From: Acidimicrobiales bacterium | Lineage (GTDB): Bacteria > Actinomycetota > Acidimicrobiia > Acidimicrobiales > SZUA-35 | Reading direction: 5' to 3' | Assembly: GCA_024644005.1 (NCBI GenBank) | Contig: JAHELU010000010.1 | Coordinates: 1-40,795 of the forward strand | DNA length: 40,795 nt | Part shown: piece by piece, positions 7,828 to 16,589 of the stretch | Layout: each line of letters opens with the position of its first letter | How positions within the stretch are numbered: the stretch's first letter is position 1 | Notes under the pieces: generated by a model | Told to the model about the DNA's origin: nothing | Databases searched by the model: none | What the model saw: only the letters and a program-made list of their open reading frames with translations | Made by a program: the position numbers and the translations under genes

Positions 7828-9828
7828 CTAGCCCCTCGGCCGAACTCCGGCCGGCTGGGAAGGCTCCGGGGTCCCGACCTGCCCGTTTCGGGGCTCGGCT
7901 GGTTCGGCGGTCGCACGCAGCGCCGGTCGCTCGGGCCGCTGGTGCATGTTCGCCGCCTCTGCCACTGGGTCGTGGAAGACAGCCAGCGAGAGCTCACGGC
8001 GGGCGTCGAGCTGCCCAGGAGCGAAGGCGAGGCCGACGGCTCTGGCGCCCGTCGCTCGCACGCCGAGCAGCCGCCGTGGCAGCGCCCGGAGCTCGATGTC
8101 GCCCCGCAGCGGGGTCGAGACGACGAGCGAGCTCACCGAACCACCGGCGCCTCGACCTCTCCCCTCGACCTCGGGATCGAGCTCGATCTGCGCCCCGGTC
8201 AGGGACACGTTGACCACGCGGCAGGGCAGGCCGTCGTAGGCACCCGGCCAGTCGACCTCGATGCGGTAGGCGTTCCGCCGCTCGCCTGCGAAGCGGATCG
8301 ATCGGATCCGGCGGATGGCGGCCACGGTCAGGACCAGGTTGCCGGCACAGAAGATGGCCGACACGAGGGCCGCTGCCGGCACCTGGTAGCTCCACGGGAG
8401 GAGGCCGGCGAGACCGAAGGGCAGTGCCAGGATGGCCAGCGCCGACATGGCCGCCAGCAGCACCAGGAGCCTTGGCGGAGCGATCTGGGCCCGGTCGGAA
8501 CCGGTTCGACCCTTCGGCGTCGGTTGGAAGCGGTGGCGCCGACCCCGGAGGGCCATCGTGGCCGGCAGCACCGCCGGCATGCGAAGCATCTCGAACAGGA
8601 CGGACAGGAACGGCGGGTAGTAGCCACGGGCCAGCAGCCGGAGGGCGATGAACTGGGCGCCGAGCACCGTCGCGAACACCGGGAGATAGACCCGGGCCGG
8701 AGCGCCGACGGGGCTCCGGCCACTCAGGGCGACGACGACCGGCAACACCACGTACCCGAGGCTGCGCCAGGCGTCGAACCACGAGAACAACGTGGCGGCG
8801 TAGGCCAGGCGCTGTGACAGGGTCAAGCCCGGGCGGGTCATCGGATTGTCGACCGAGAGTACCTGCATCGCGCCGGTGCTCCAGCGGTTCCGCTGCAGCA
8901 GGTACTGCCTGGCATCGGCGGCAGCCAGTCCGCGAGCCAGCACTTCGTTGTGGGCCACCGATCGCCAGCCGCGGGCGTGCAAACGGATGCTGGTGTGGAT
9001 GTCCTCCGTGACCGTCTCGGTGGCCACACCACCGACCGAGCGAAGGGCCTCGGCTCGCAACACAGCTCCCGTTCCGCACCAGAACGCAGCGTTCCACCGG
9101 TTCTTGGCCGGCAGGATCACCCGGTAGAACACCGCCTCCTCGTTGAACGAGCGGTCACCCCGAACGACGTCGTGCTCGAAGCTGTCGGTGTTGTAGAAGT
9201 CCTGCGGGGTCTGCACGAACGCCACGGACGGGTCGTCGAAGTACCCGAGGGTGTTCTGCAGGAACCCGGGGCCGGGAACATGGTCGGCATCGAGGACTGC
9301 GATCAGGTCGACGTCGATGTTGTCCAGCGCATTGTTGAGGTTTCCCGCCTTGGCATGGTCGTTGCTCGGGCGGGTCAGATAGGACGCCCCGAGACCCAGC
9401 GAGAGCTGTCGGATCTCCTCGCGGTTACCGTCGTCGAGGACCCACGTCTCGTGCGCCGGCTGGAGCTCGAGGGCGGCGGCGATCACCGGCAGCAGGACCT
9501 CGGCCGGCTCGTCGTAGGTCGTGATCAGGACGGCGATCGAGAGCTCGGTGTCGTCCACGGCCGGTGCCGGGGACAGCGCGTCCACCCTCCACCCGGCGAT
9601 GGTGTACAGGACGAGACCGACCGTGTTGTGGATCTCCAGTGCCAACAGGAAGGCGCTGGCCCACCATGAGCCGGAATCGAGGGTGAAGAGCAGCCGCCAC
9701 CCCAGGTAGACCGTCGAGATGCTCAGTGTCAGCAGGGCCACGGTCCGGATGGTCCACAACCGACCGAACGACTCGGGTTCTGGGACACCGGCGACCGACC
9801 CGTATTGGACCGCACCAGCGGGACTCAC
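7828..9828 (-). CDS. cellulose-synthase-like glycosyltransferase family 2 with C-terminal PilZ domain
   Basis: A 666-residue membrane processive glycosyltransferase. Two transmembrane helices (about 27-80) precede a GT2 domain with TYDEP (D106), LDDG (131-134), DADH (180-183, the DxD-type metal/UDP site), TEDIHT (274-279, catalytic base) and QRNRW (312-316, acceptor and product exit). Further membrane helices follow (about 340-510). A PilZ domain then shows the cyclic-di-GMP motif RRNAYR (517-522) and NVSLTG (540-545). This is the BcsA layout, so it probably extends a beta-glucan or similar polysaccharide under c-di-GMP control. No bcsB, bcsZ or other export subunit lies nearby, so the product need not be cellulose. 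The GTG start overlaps the stop of the phosphohistidine-domain gene (GTGA), indicating translational coupling. Confidence 0.9.
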   Translation of the reverse strand: MSPAGAVQYGSVAGVPEPESFGRLWTIRTVALLTLSISTVYLGWRLLFTLDSGSWWASAFLLALEIHNTVGLVLYTIAGWRVDALSPAPAVDDTELSIAVLITTYDEPAEVLLPVIAAALELQPAHETWVLDDGNREEIRQLSLGLGASYLTRPSNDHAKAGNLNNALDNIDVDLIAVLDADHVPGPGFLQNTLGYFDDPSVAFVQTPQDFYNTDSFEHDVVRGDRSFNEEAVFYRVILPAKNRWNAAFWCGTGAVLRAEALRSVGGVATETVTEDIHTSIRLHARGWRSVAHNEVLARGLAAADARQYLLQRNRWSTGAMQVLSVDNPMTRPGLTLSQRLAYAATLFSWFDAWRSLGYVVLPVVVALSGRSPVGAPARVYLPVFATVLGAQFIALRLLARGYYPPFLSVLFEMLRMPAVLPATMALRGRRHRFQPTPKGRTGSDRAQIAPPRLLVLLAAMSALAILALPFGLAGLLPWSYQVPAAALVSAIFCAGNLVLTVAAIRRIRSIRFAGERRNAYRIEVDWPGAYDGLPCRVVNVSLTGAQIELDPEVEGRGRGAGGSVSSLVVSTPLRGDIELRALPRRLLGVRATGARAVGLAFAPGQLDARRELSLAVFHDPVAEAANMHQRPERPALRATAEPAEPRNGQVGTPEPSQPAGVRPRG

Positions 9829-10343
9829 CCTTCCCGATCGGAACCTTGCCCCTCTTTGTTAGACGCCGCCGGCGGCTGCCTTGTCGGCCCGTGCGCGATC
9901 CGTCGTCCGTGGTCGGCGACGACGCGAACGGTTGCGCCGACCGGGTCGAGCTCGATCGTCGCACGGTCCGGGATCGAGGCGAGGGCCCCGGCGTAGCCGA
10001 CGAGCGCTGGGAGGTCGAGCTCACGGACGACCACTACTGCGTGGCAGCTCGAGCCTCCCTCGCTGACGACGAGGGCGGCCACGATCGGCAGAATGGCGCC
10101 GTAGGCCGGGCTCGTCGGACTGGTGACGAGGATGTCGCCGGGTTGGATTCGACCGATCGCGTCGCTCGCATCGACGGCCACGAGCGCTCGACCCCTGGCG
10201 ACGCGGCTGCCGATGCCGATCGCCCCGCTGTTGAAGTCGAACTTGTCGGCGAGGAAGGTGGTGATGGCGGAGACGAAATGAGCGACCGGGGCCGGGAACA
10301 CGGCCGGCGTCTGCGCCATCCGCCACGGCAGGCGGTAGGCCAC
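9825..10343 (-). CDS. stand-alone PEP-utilising enzyme mobile (phosphohistidine swivelling) domain protein
   Basis: A 172-residue protein. Residues about 62-116 match the swivelling domain of PEP synthase, pyruvate phosphate dikinase and rifampicin phosphotransferase: GDILVT (69-74), SPAYGAI (78-84) and GGSSCHA (96-102), where His101 would be the phosphorylated residue, then LDLPALVG. The ATP-grasp and PEP/pyruvate domains that normally donate or receive the phosphate are absent, both here and in neighbouring genes. The N-terminal 60 residues are not recognised. GTG at 10343 is used; an ATG eight codons later is possible. Its stop codon overlaps the start of the PilZ glycosyltransferase gene by four bases, so the two are made together. 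Function is unknown; a phospho-carrier or a regulator of polysaccharide synthesis is only a hypothesis. Confidence 0.8.
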   Translation of the reverse strand: MAYRLPWRMAQTPAVFPAPVAHFVSAITTFLADKFDFNSGAIGIGSRVARGRALVAVDASDAIGRIQPGDILVTSPTSPAYGAILPIVAALVVSEGGSSCHAVVVVRELDLPALVGYAGALASIPDRATIELDPVGATVRVVADHGRRIAHGPTRQPPAASNKEGQGSDREG

Positions 10344-10356
10344 CTGCCGGGACTGG

Positions 10357-10836
10357 TCACGGGTTCGGATCGCCGAGCGGGCCGGTCCCGGCGGTCGGCG
10401 ACGCCAGGTCCATCGAGATCAGCTCCTCCCGACCGCTCCCACCGGACACGCCGAGCACGAGGACCGGACCGACATCCGGCGCGTAGAGCTTGTACTCCAG
10501 CACGTCGGGCTCGATCGTGATCGTGTCCTTCGTCAACAGCATGTTCTCGAAGTGCCCGTACGGCACGTCAGCCATCTCGTCGGTGCTGAGCACCTCGCCG
10601 TTGTCCTCGGCTTCACCCTCGTAGTACTCCTGGCGATACCGCATCCCGGGACGCGGCTCGGCGGGGACGATGATCCCGGGCAGTGCACCGTCGACCCCGG
10701 CTTCGAACGACCCGGCCGTGCTCACGATCTCGCCGTCCTCGAACTCGGCGGTGTCCTCGCCGAGGTACCACACGTTGCCCTCGCACATCGTCGTCAGCGA
10801 CTTCACCCTCGCCCTCCGTCCTGCCGTGTCGCCCAC
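10357..10836 (-). pseudogene. N-terminally truncated remnant of a conserved hypothetical protein
   Basis: The readable frame (159 codons, GTG at 10836) matches, as I recall it, the C-terminal half of a bacterial family with the pattern GNVWYLGEDTAEFEDG, then STAGSFEAGVDGALPGI, then RYRQEYYEGEAED. Full members carry about 80-120 further residues before this point, including a signal peptide or lipobox. Here those are replaced by 17 residues (MGDTAGRRARVKSLTTM) with no family resemblance. The 78 bases upstream, up to the lipoprotein gene end, hold no matching coding sequence in any frame. I read it as a 5'-deleted gene. Its stop lies 13 bases before the phosphohistidine-domain gene. It could still be expressed as a short cytosolic protein. 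Confidence 0.55.
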
Positions 10837-10914
10837 ACCGGGTACGAGTGTGAAACTAGTGATCGAACCTGAACGCCGGCTGACCGGTCCCGTGGCGGCG
10901 ATGGGTGTGTCGCC

Positions 10915-11787
10915 TCAGCCGGCCAGTCGCTCGAGATGCTCGCCAAGGTCGCCGGCAACGGCCATTCCGTCCAGGACCGGGCGGTCACCCAGCGGCTCAC
11001 CCAGTTCGACCACCACGGCCTGATCGGGGTTCCCCTGGCAGTCATGGGCATCGCCAGGCGGTGGCTCGGCGGCGAACGCGAGGTAGACGGCGCTGTCGGT
11101 GGTGACGATCTCGGGACCGAGCAGGCGATCACCCATGGCCTGACCACTCGCGCACTCGCGCTCGGTCACCAGGAGCTCGATCCGGGTCGTGTCCGGTCCC
11201 AAGGGGGGGCCGTTCGGGTCGATTCGCCACTCCACGGTGTTGAGGTCGTCCGGAACGCTGGTGACCAGCGGGCAGGAACCACCGCTCGAGGCGCCGGCCC
11301 ACCGCCATCCGCTGGCCGAGCGCTCGATGGTCATGAACGAGATGCCTGACTCGGCGGCGTCCGGATCCCCGCCGGCGTTGACCACGAGCACGAGGTTTTC
11401 GGTCTCGTGGAGGATGAGCCAGCCCTCCTGAGGCCAGAACTGGCCTTCCTCGTTCTCCAGGAACGCCCGTACCTCGGCTTCGACCTCGTCGAGTCCGCTG
11501 CCGGCCAGTGGTCGAACCTCCTCGAGGGCCGAGGCCGGGAAGCTGGGCCCGCTGGGACAACCGATCTCGACGTCGGCCGGCAGCGCACCGGACGAGTCCG
11601 GCAGGGCGATGAGGTCGAGGCCGTCGGTGGGCCCATCGCTGGCCGAGGTGGCCGGAGTGGCCGGAGTGGCCGTATCCGCCGACGGGCTGTCGGCGGCCGT
11701 GGTCTCACCCTGGGCGCCGCAGGCGGCGGAGGCGAGCGCCAGGAGCACTCCCATGCGGACGGCGGCAACGATGATCGATCGCAACAT
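10915..11787 (-). CDS. putative lipoprotein of unknown function
   Basis: A 290-residue secreted protein: basic start, hydrophobic core (about 4-22) and a lipobox-like ASAAC with Cys23, so it is probably lipid-anchored outside the membrane. A Thr/Ala/Pro/Ser-rich linker (about 27-60) follows, typical of actinobacterial surface lipoproteins. The folded part contains four cysteines that could pair (near 76, 171, 213 and 249). I do not recognise a domain. ATG at 11787. It lies 58 bases downstream of the TctA gene on the same strand, but no link in function is seen. Confidence 0.7.
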   Translation of the reverse strand: MLRSIIVAAVRMGVLLALASAACGAQGETTAADSPSADTATPATPATSASDGPTDGLDLIALPDSSGALPADVEIGCPSGPSFPASALEEVRPLAGSGLDEVEAEVRAFLENEEGQFWPQEGWLILHETENLVLVVNAGGDPDAAESGISFMTIERSASGWRWAGASSGGSCPLVTSVPDDLNTVEWRIDPNGPPLGPDTTRIELLVTERECASGQAMGDRLLGPEIVTTDSAVYLAFAAEPPPGDAHDCQGNPDQAVVVELGEPLGDRPVLDGMAVAGDLGEHLERLAG

Positions 11788-11845
11788 GACCTTTGGACGT
11801 TCCGGCGCCGCCCCCGGTTCCCGATCGGGCCGCTCCGGATCGCGC

Positions 11846-13378
11846 TCAGACCTCGGCGCCCGCGTCGGCGAACTCGTCCTTGACGTTCGATCCCCTGGCT
11901 CGGCTGAGCAACTGGGGGAGGAAGAGCACGACGATGCTCAGCCCGATCAAGGCGAGGTTGAGCCATCCGTCGAGGAAGGTGGCGTAGTCTCCCTGGCTGG
12001 CCACCAGCGACCGGCGGAAGTTTTGTTCGAGATCGTCACCGAGGATCAGGCCCATCAGGATCGGGGCCAGGGGAACGCCGAGCTTGCGGAGCCCGAAGCC
12101 CAGCAGACCGAAGATCGTCATGATCGTGATGTCGAGACTGCTGTTGTTGACCGAGTAGACCCCGATGTAGGAGATGACGAGGATCATCGGCATCAGGAAC
12201 CACGGTGGGATCTCGAGGATCTTGACGAAGACCTTGACCAGCGGGAAGTTGAGCAGCAACAGCATCAGGTTGCCGATGTACATCGAGGCGATCAGGGTCC
12301 AGATGAGCTCGGGCGTCTCGGCGAACACGTTGCCCGATCCCGGCCGGATGCCCATCGAGATGAGGATCCCGAGCATCACCGCCGTGGTTCCGGATCCGGG
12401 GATCCCCAGCGTGAGGAGCGGGACGAGCGAGCCACCGGCCGCGGCGTTGTTGGCCGATTCGGGAGCGGCGACACCCCTGATGTCGCCGCTCCCGAACGTG
12501 GCGTCCCGGTCCGAGAGTCGCTTCTCCAGGCCGTACGACATGAACCCCGCGACCGACGCCCCCGTCCCGGGCAGCAGACCGATGAAGAACCCGATCGCGC
12601 TGCCCCGCACGATGGCGCCGAGCGAGAACAGGAACTCGCGGAACGTCACCCAGATTCGCTCTGCCTGCTGGAACACGACGTTCTCGCCCCGCACCGTGTC
12701 CTCGAGCAGCGTCAGGACCTCGCTGACGGCGAAGAGACCGATGGCGATGACGACGAAGTCCATGCCCTCCTGGAGCTTCAGCTCGCCGAAGGTGTACCGG
12801 GGGACCCCCGTCTGCAGGTCGATCCCGACGGTCGACAGCATGATCCCGAACACGACGGCGAGCAGCCCCTTGAAGATGTTGCTCCCGGCGAGGCTCGAGA
12901 CCGTGGCGAAGGCCAGGACGACCACGAGGAACTTCTCCGGCGACTGGAACTGTGTCGTTACCTCGGAGAGCGGCGGCCCGAAGGCCATGAGCCCGATGAC
13001 CGACCCGGTACCGGCGATGAACGAGCCGATCGCCGCGATGGCGAGGGCCTGCCCGGCTCGGCCCTGCCTGGCCATCTGGTAGCCGTCGAGCGTCGTGACC
13101 ACCGACGACGCTTCACCGGGAACGTTCAGCAGGATGCTGGTGGTCGATCCCCCGTACTGACTGCCGTAGTAGACGCTGGCCAGGAGGATCAGCGTCGAGG
13201 CGTCCTCGAGTCCGAGCGACAACGTGATCGGGAACAGGATGGCCACGCCGGTGATCGGCCCGATTCCCGGCAGCACCCCGATCAAGGTGCCGAGCAGGCA
13301 CCCGAGCAGGGCCAGCGCGATGTTCTCCGGTGTGAGGGCGGCGGCGAACCCGTCGACGAGATTGAACCCGAGCATCAT
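11846..13378 (-). CDS. tctA: tripartite tricarboxylate transporter, large permease TctA
   Basis: A 510-residue permease with about 12 transmembrane helices. It shows the two-fold TctA pattern in which each half carries a conserved loop: GVLPGIGPITGVAILFP near residue 35 and GLLPGTGASVAGFMSYGLE further on. PESANNAAAGGSLVPLLTLGIPGSG is another family signature. TctA forms the ion-driven channel for a carboxylate delivered by TctC. The ATG at 13378 lies two bases after the TctB stop codon and is immediately repeated (MMLGF), so the genes are tightly coupled. The open frame extends upstream to 13630 but that part overlaps TctB and is non-coding in this frame. Confidence 0.93.
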   Translation of the reverse strand: MMLGFNLVDGFAAALTPENIALALLGCLLGTLIGVLPGIGPITGVAILFPITLSLGLEDASTLILLASVYYGSQYGGSTTSILLNVPGEASSVVTTLDGYQMARQGRAGQALAIAAIGSFIAGTGSVIGLMAFGPPLSEVTTQFQSPEKFLVVVLAFATVSSLAGSNIFKGLLAVVFGIMLSTVGIDLQTGVPRYTFGELKLQEGMDFVVIAIGLFAVSEVLTLLEDTVRGENVVFQQAERIWVTFREFLFSLGAIVRGSAIGFFIGLLPGTGASVAGFMSYGLEKRLSDRDATFGSGDIRGVAAPESANNAAAGGSLVPLLTLGIPGSGTTAVMLGILISMGIRPGSGNVFAETPELIWTLIASMYIGNLMLLLLNFPLVKVFVKILEIPPWFLMPMILVISYIGVYSVNNSSLDITIMTIFGLLGFGLRKLGVPLAPILMGLILGDDLEQNFRRSLVASQGDYATFLDGWLNLALIGLSIVVLFLPQLLSRARGSNVKDEFADAGAEV

Positions 13379-13380
13379 GG

Positions 13381-13905
13381 TCAGAAGCCACCCCACCAGC
13401 CGTCGGGCAACCGGAGCTCGAGCCAGTTGTTGAACACGTACGCCAACACGGTGGGGAACGCCACGCTGAGCGGGACGAGCAGGCGTGGGGGGGCTCGGAA
13501 CAGGAGGCCCAGGATGATCGTCATCATTGCGCTGGCGACGATGAAGCCGGTCGAGTCGAGGATCTGGCCGTAGAGATAGGAGCTGACCAGCACGAGACCG
13601 ATCTGCCACGACGCGGTCGCCCTCGGCCATCTCGGCGCCGGATCGGGCCGGACGATCAGCGACAGCGAGAGCGCGCCGAACAGCAGACCGATCCCGGTCG
13701 GCAGGGTCTTCGGCCCCACCGGCCCGGACGCGAACGCCGTGCCCTCGAACGTCCGGGCCTCCGCGGTGTACCAGATGGCCAGGGCCAGGCAGCCCAGACC
13801 GAGCACGCGGTCACTCCAACCGGGGCTGGCGGCGTCGCCGGTGACGGCCGGGCCGGAGTCGTCGGCGGCGGCACCCGGCCCGTCGCCGGAGTCGATGGTC
13901 GACAC
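13381..13905 (-). CDS. tctB: tripartite tricarboxylate transporter, small permease TctB
   Basis: A 174-residue membrane protein with four predicted helices (about 34-48, 68-84, 101-132 and 140-160), the size and topology of TctB. The first 30 residues are hydrophilic. It pairs with TctA in the membrane. GTG at 13905 lies 30 bases after the TctC stop, and its stop is followed two bases later by the TctA start. The gene order binding protein, small permease, large permease (tctCBA) is the usual one. Assignment rests on topology plus position as much as on sequence, since TctB diverges quickly. Confidence 0.88.
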   Translation of the reverse strand: MSTIDSGDGPGAAADDSGPAVTGDAASPGWSDRVLGLGCLALAIWYTAEARTFEGTAFASGPVGPKTLPTGIGLLFGALSLSLIVRPDPAPRWPRATASWQIGLVLVSSYLYGQILDSTGFIVASAMMTIILGLLFRAPPRLLVPLSVAFPTVLAYVFNNWLELRLPDGWWGGF

Positions 13906-13935
13906 GACCCGGTTCCGGCGCTCGAGCCTGCGCCG

Positions 13936-15045
13936 CTACTCGTTGATGATCCCGAACGGCTCGGACAGTGTCCGGAAGTCATCGACGGCGTCCAGGGCGA
14001 ACCCCTGGAAGTCGTCTCCCAGCAGGCGGAGCGGCGAGAGCCCGTTCTCGTCCCTGGCCGCCACCCACTCGTCGGAGGCCTCGACCTGCCCCAGCGCATC
14101 GACCCAGAAGGCATAGGCCTCGTCGCTCATCTCACCGGGAGCGAGCAGGCCGCGCCAGATCGGGAAGATGGTCGTGTAGCCGAGCTCGACGGTGGTCGGC
14201 ACATCGGGCAGGGCCGGGACCCGCTCCTGGGCCATGACCGTGAGGATGCGAAGATCCTCGTTGCCGATCGTCTCTGACACATCGCCGGGGAACACGGCGA
14301 TCTCTCCACCGAGCAGCGCATTCTGGGCCTCGCCGCCACCGTCGTAGGCCACCCACGGCACCGCCGCGGGGTCGATGCCGAGCTCCTGGGCCAACAGCAG
14401 CACCTTGAAGTGGTCCTGCCCACCGACGGGCGAGCCGCCGCCCCAGACCACCGAGGTCGGGTCGGCCTCGACCGCCTCCATCAGCTGATCGAACGTCTCG
14501 AACTCACTGTCGTCGGTCACGGCGACGACGCCGAAGTCGGCGCCGATCGCTCCGATCCACCGGAACTGGTCGGCGGTCAAGCCCTCGTACTGGTTCTGGG
14601 CGAACCGGATCGCGGTGGCAGGCGACGCAGCGATCACTAGATCGCTGTTGTCGTTGCGGTTCGCGGCGATGTCACTGAACGCGACGCCACCCCCTCCCCC
14701 GGGCTGATTCGTCACGACGACGTTCTCGGTCAACCCGAGGTCCTCGAACAGCTGACCGATCGAGCGACAGGTGAAGTCCCACCCGCCGCCGGCATCGGCC
14801 GGCGCGACGCACTCGGGAGATCCGGGGACGAAGCCGGCGGCCGCATCGTCGTCCATCGGCTCGTCAGCCTCCCCGTCTCCGCCATCGTCGGCGGGTTGGT
14901 CCTCGACCACTTCGTCGTCGGCGGCGGTCGCCTCTGTCGTGTCGGTCCCTTCGTCGGCGGTCGTTGCATCGTCGTCGTCGCCGCAGGCGCTGGCGACCAA
15001 CACGACGGCAAAGAGCACGGCCAGAAGTCGCGTCAACGTCTTCAT
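13936..15045 (-). CDS. tctC: tripartite tricarboxylate transporter substrate-binding lipoprotein TctC
   Basis: A 369-residue binding protein. Its lipobox (VASAC, Cys21) anchors it to the membrane and an unusually acidic linker (about 22-72, almost all Asp, Glu, Thr, Ala) extends it. The mature domain starts ECVAPADAGGGWDFTCRSIG, the ligand-loop signature of the citrate-type TctC group, and later has NQPGGGGGVAF. Citrate-type binding proteins take tri- or dicarboxylates; with the lig/gal genes 4 kb away the ligand could be an aromatic or tricarboxylic acid, which is inference. ATG at 15045 is fixed by GGGGGA upstream, and the first 11 codons of the longer frame are rejected. A nested inverted repeat (TGTCGA 15191-15196 with TCGACA 15219-15224) lies upstream of the operon. 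Confidence 0.93.
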   Translation of the reverse strand: MKTLTRLLAVLFAVVLVASACGDDDDATTADEGTDTTEATAADDEVVEDQPADDGGDGEADEPMDDDAAAGFVPGSPECVAPADAGGGWDFTCRSIGQLFEDLGLTENVVVTNQPGGGGGVAFSDIAANRNDNSDLVIAASPATAIRFAQNQYEGLTADQFRWIGAIGADFGVVAVTDDSEFETFDQLMEAVEADPTSVVWGGGSPVGGQDHFKVLLLAQELGIDPAAVPWVAYDGGGEAQNALLGGEIAVFPGDVSETIGNEDLRILTVMAQERVPALPDVPTTVELGYTTIFPIWRGLLAPGEMSDEAYAFWVDALGQVEASDEWVAARDENGLSPLRLLGDDFQGFALDAVDDFRTLSEPFGIINE

Positions 15046-15257
15046 CGAGCTTCCCCCATCGTCAGTCAACGGGTGCATCTCACCCTCTCTGACGAATCAC
15101 GCAACAACCATGCCGAATCAGGTCGATCTTGCGGAGTTGACGAGCCGAGATATCGCAAATGCGAATGGTGGTCATTGCGGCCAAGATTGCTGTCGATGGC
15201 GGGGACATCGCCGAGATTTCGACAAACCGGTGCGCCCGCCGGCCGTACCATTGACCC

Positions 15258-15767
15258 ATGTCCGCCCAACTTCGACTGCGGCCCCCGGTGGCAGCGGACG
15301 AAACCGAGTTCCGGGCCGCCCATCTGGCCATGCTGCCCGATTTCCTCTTCGGCCTCGGCTATGAACCCGATGAGCCGTTCGACGCCTACTGTCGACTGCT
15401 CGAGGATCAGCGCTGCGGCCGTCGTCTTGCAGCGGGGCGCGTGGCCGCTACCTTCCTGTTGGCCGAGATCGATGGCGTCATCGTCGGGCGGGCCTCGATC
15501 CGACATGCCCTCAACGAGCGGTTGGTACAGGTCGGCGGCCATATCGGTTACGGGGTGTTGCCCACCCACCGTCGCCGCGGCTACGGGACCGAGATCCTCC
15601 GCCAGTGCCTCATCATCGTCCGGTCCCACGGTGTCGCACGGGTACTGGTCACGTGCGACGACGACAACGTCGGCTCGCGCACGGTCATCGAGCGCTGCGG
15701 CGGCGTGTTCGAGTCCCACGTCGACGACGAGAATGGGGTGCTCCAGCGCCGCTACTGGATCGACTGA
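15258..15767 (+). CDS. GNAT family N-acetyltransferase
   Basis: A 169-residue acetyltransferase. The acetyl-CoA pyrophosphate loop is visible as GYGVLPTHRRRGYGTEIL (about 97-114), followed by VTCDDDNVGSRTVIERCGGVFES, which forms the last helix and strand of the GNAT fold. Proteins of this shape acetylate amines on small molecules or proteins; this subgroup is often annotated as a putative acetyltransferase of unknown substrate. ATG at 15258; no strong ribosome site. It is divergent from the tct operon and convergent with the PaiB-like gene, so it forms a unit on its own. Confidence 0.87.
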   Translation: MSAQLRLRPPVAADETEFRAAHLAMLPDFLFGLGYEPDEPFDAYCRLLEDQRCGRRLAAGRVAATFLLAEIDGVIVGRASIRHALNERLVQVGGHIGYGVLPTHRRRGYGTEILRQCLIIVRSHGVARVLVTCDDDNVGSRTVIERCGGVFESHVDDENGVLQRRYWID

Positions 15768-15825
15768 GCCGCCCATCGATTGGTGCGACGGGCCGATGAC
15801 CACGGACCGGCCAGAAGTGGGCCGA

Positions 15826-16482
15826 TCAGCCGGGGTCGAGTGAGCGCATCAGGTCGGCGGTGTCGAGGTCCCGACGACGATCGGATCCCACGAGTCCCTC
15901 GGCTGCGCCGGCCCGGTCGGCTGCTGGCCTGTTCTGGCCGAGCTTCCGTTTCGCCTCGGTGCTCGTCACGTGCAGTTCGACGCCGACGATCGCTCCCAGC
16001 TGAGCGTCGATGAACTCGGCCGGGGCATCGGCGACCTCCCAGGCTCGGCTCCGATCGAACCCGGAAACCCGGCGCTCGTTGTGTCTCGTCAAGTCGGTGA
16101 CGACGGCGCGCTTCCAGGCCGCGGCGTGGTGTATCTCGACGGTGCCGCGGACGTGCACGAGCTCGTAGTTCCAGGTCGGCACCACCCTGCCGTGCTCGTC
16201 TCTCGATGCGTACCAGCGGGGCGAGATGTAGGCGTCGACACTGGCCACGATGAGCAGCGCGTCGCCTCCGTCGATCGATCGCCACTGACGATTCGCCCTG
16301 GCGACGTGGGCTCGCACGCTCGAGAGCTCGTCGTCGACCACGAACGGCAGCGCAGTCGCGGTGAGCCCGGCCTCGGTGGCCAGCTCATGGCCGTGGGTGA
16401 CGAGATGGCCGAACGCCGTTCGACGCAGCACGTCGAGGATCTCGTTCCGGGACTCGAGGGCGAACGCATCGGGCCGGTACAT
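15826..16482 (-). CDS. FMN-binding split-barrel protein, PaiB family
   Basis: A 218-residue protein that starts MYRPDAFALES, the characteristic PaiB N-terminus, and has SPRWYASRDEHGRVVPTWNYELVHVRGTVEI, the family's central signature. PaiB of Bacillus is described as an FMN-binding negative regulator of sporulation and protease genes; in actinobacteria the role is untested and an FMN- or F420-dependent enzyme is equally likely. ATG at 16482 is preferred to an upstream in-frame start because it matches the family and has GGGGGG just before it. It is divergent from glpD with a gap of 107 bases that must hold both promoters. Confidence 0.87.
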   Translation of the reverse strand: MYRPDAFALESRNEILDVLRRTAFGHLVTHGHELATEAGLTATALPFVVDDELSSVRAHVARANRQWRSIDGGDALLIVASVDAYISPRWYASRDEHGRVVPTWNYELVHVRGTVEIHHAAAWKRAVVTDLTRHNERRVSGFDRSRAWEVADAPAEFIDAQLGAIVGVELHVTSTEAKRKLGQNRPAADRAGAAEGLVGSDRRRDLDTADLMRSLDPG

Positions 16483-16589
16483 CCCCCCACCGTAGAGCGA
16501 TCCATGCCGCCGGGTGAACCGGTCCGTGGGCCGCGTCGCCCAAGTGTCCCGCTGGTGACAGAGCCATCGGGAAATGGAATGATCGGAGG

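Noticed and set aside
7234-8817. A 527-residue plus-strand open frame antisense to the SRPBCC and glycosyltransferase genes
   Set aside because: No recognisable domain; it covers the real PilZ and SRPBCC genes on the other strand.
11609-13573. A 654-residue plus-strand open frame antisense to tctA
   Set aside because: Composition is Arg/Glu/Asp/His-rich and domain-free; the opposite strand encodes a textbook TctA.
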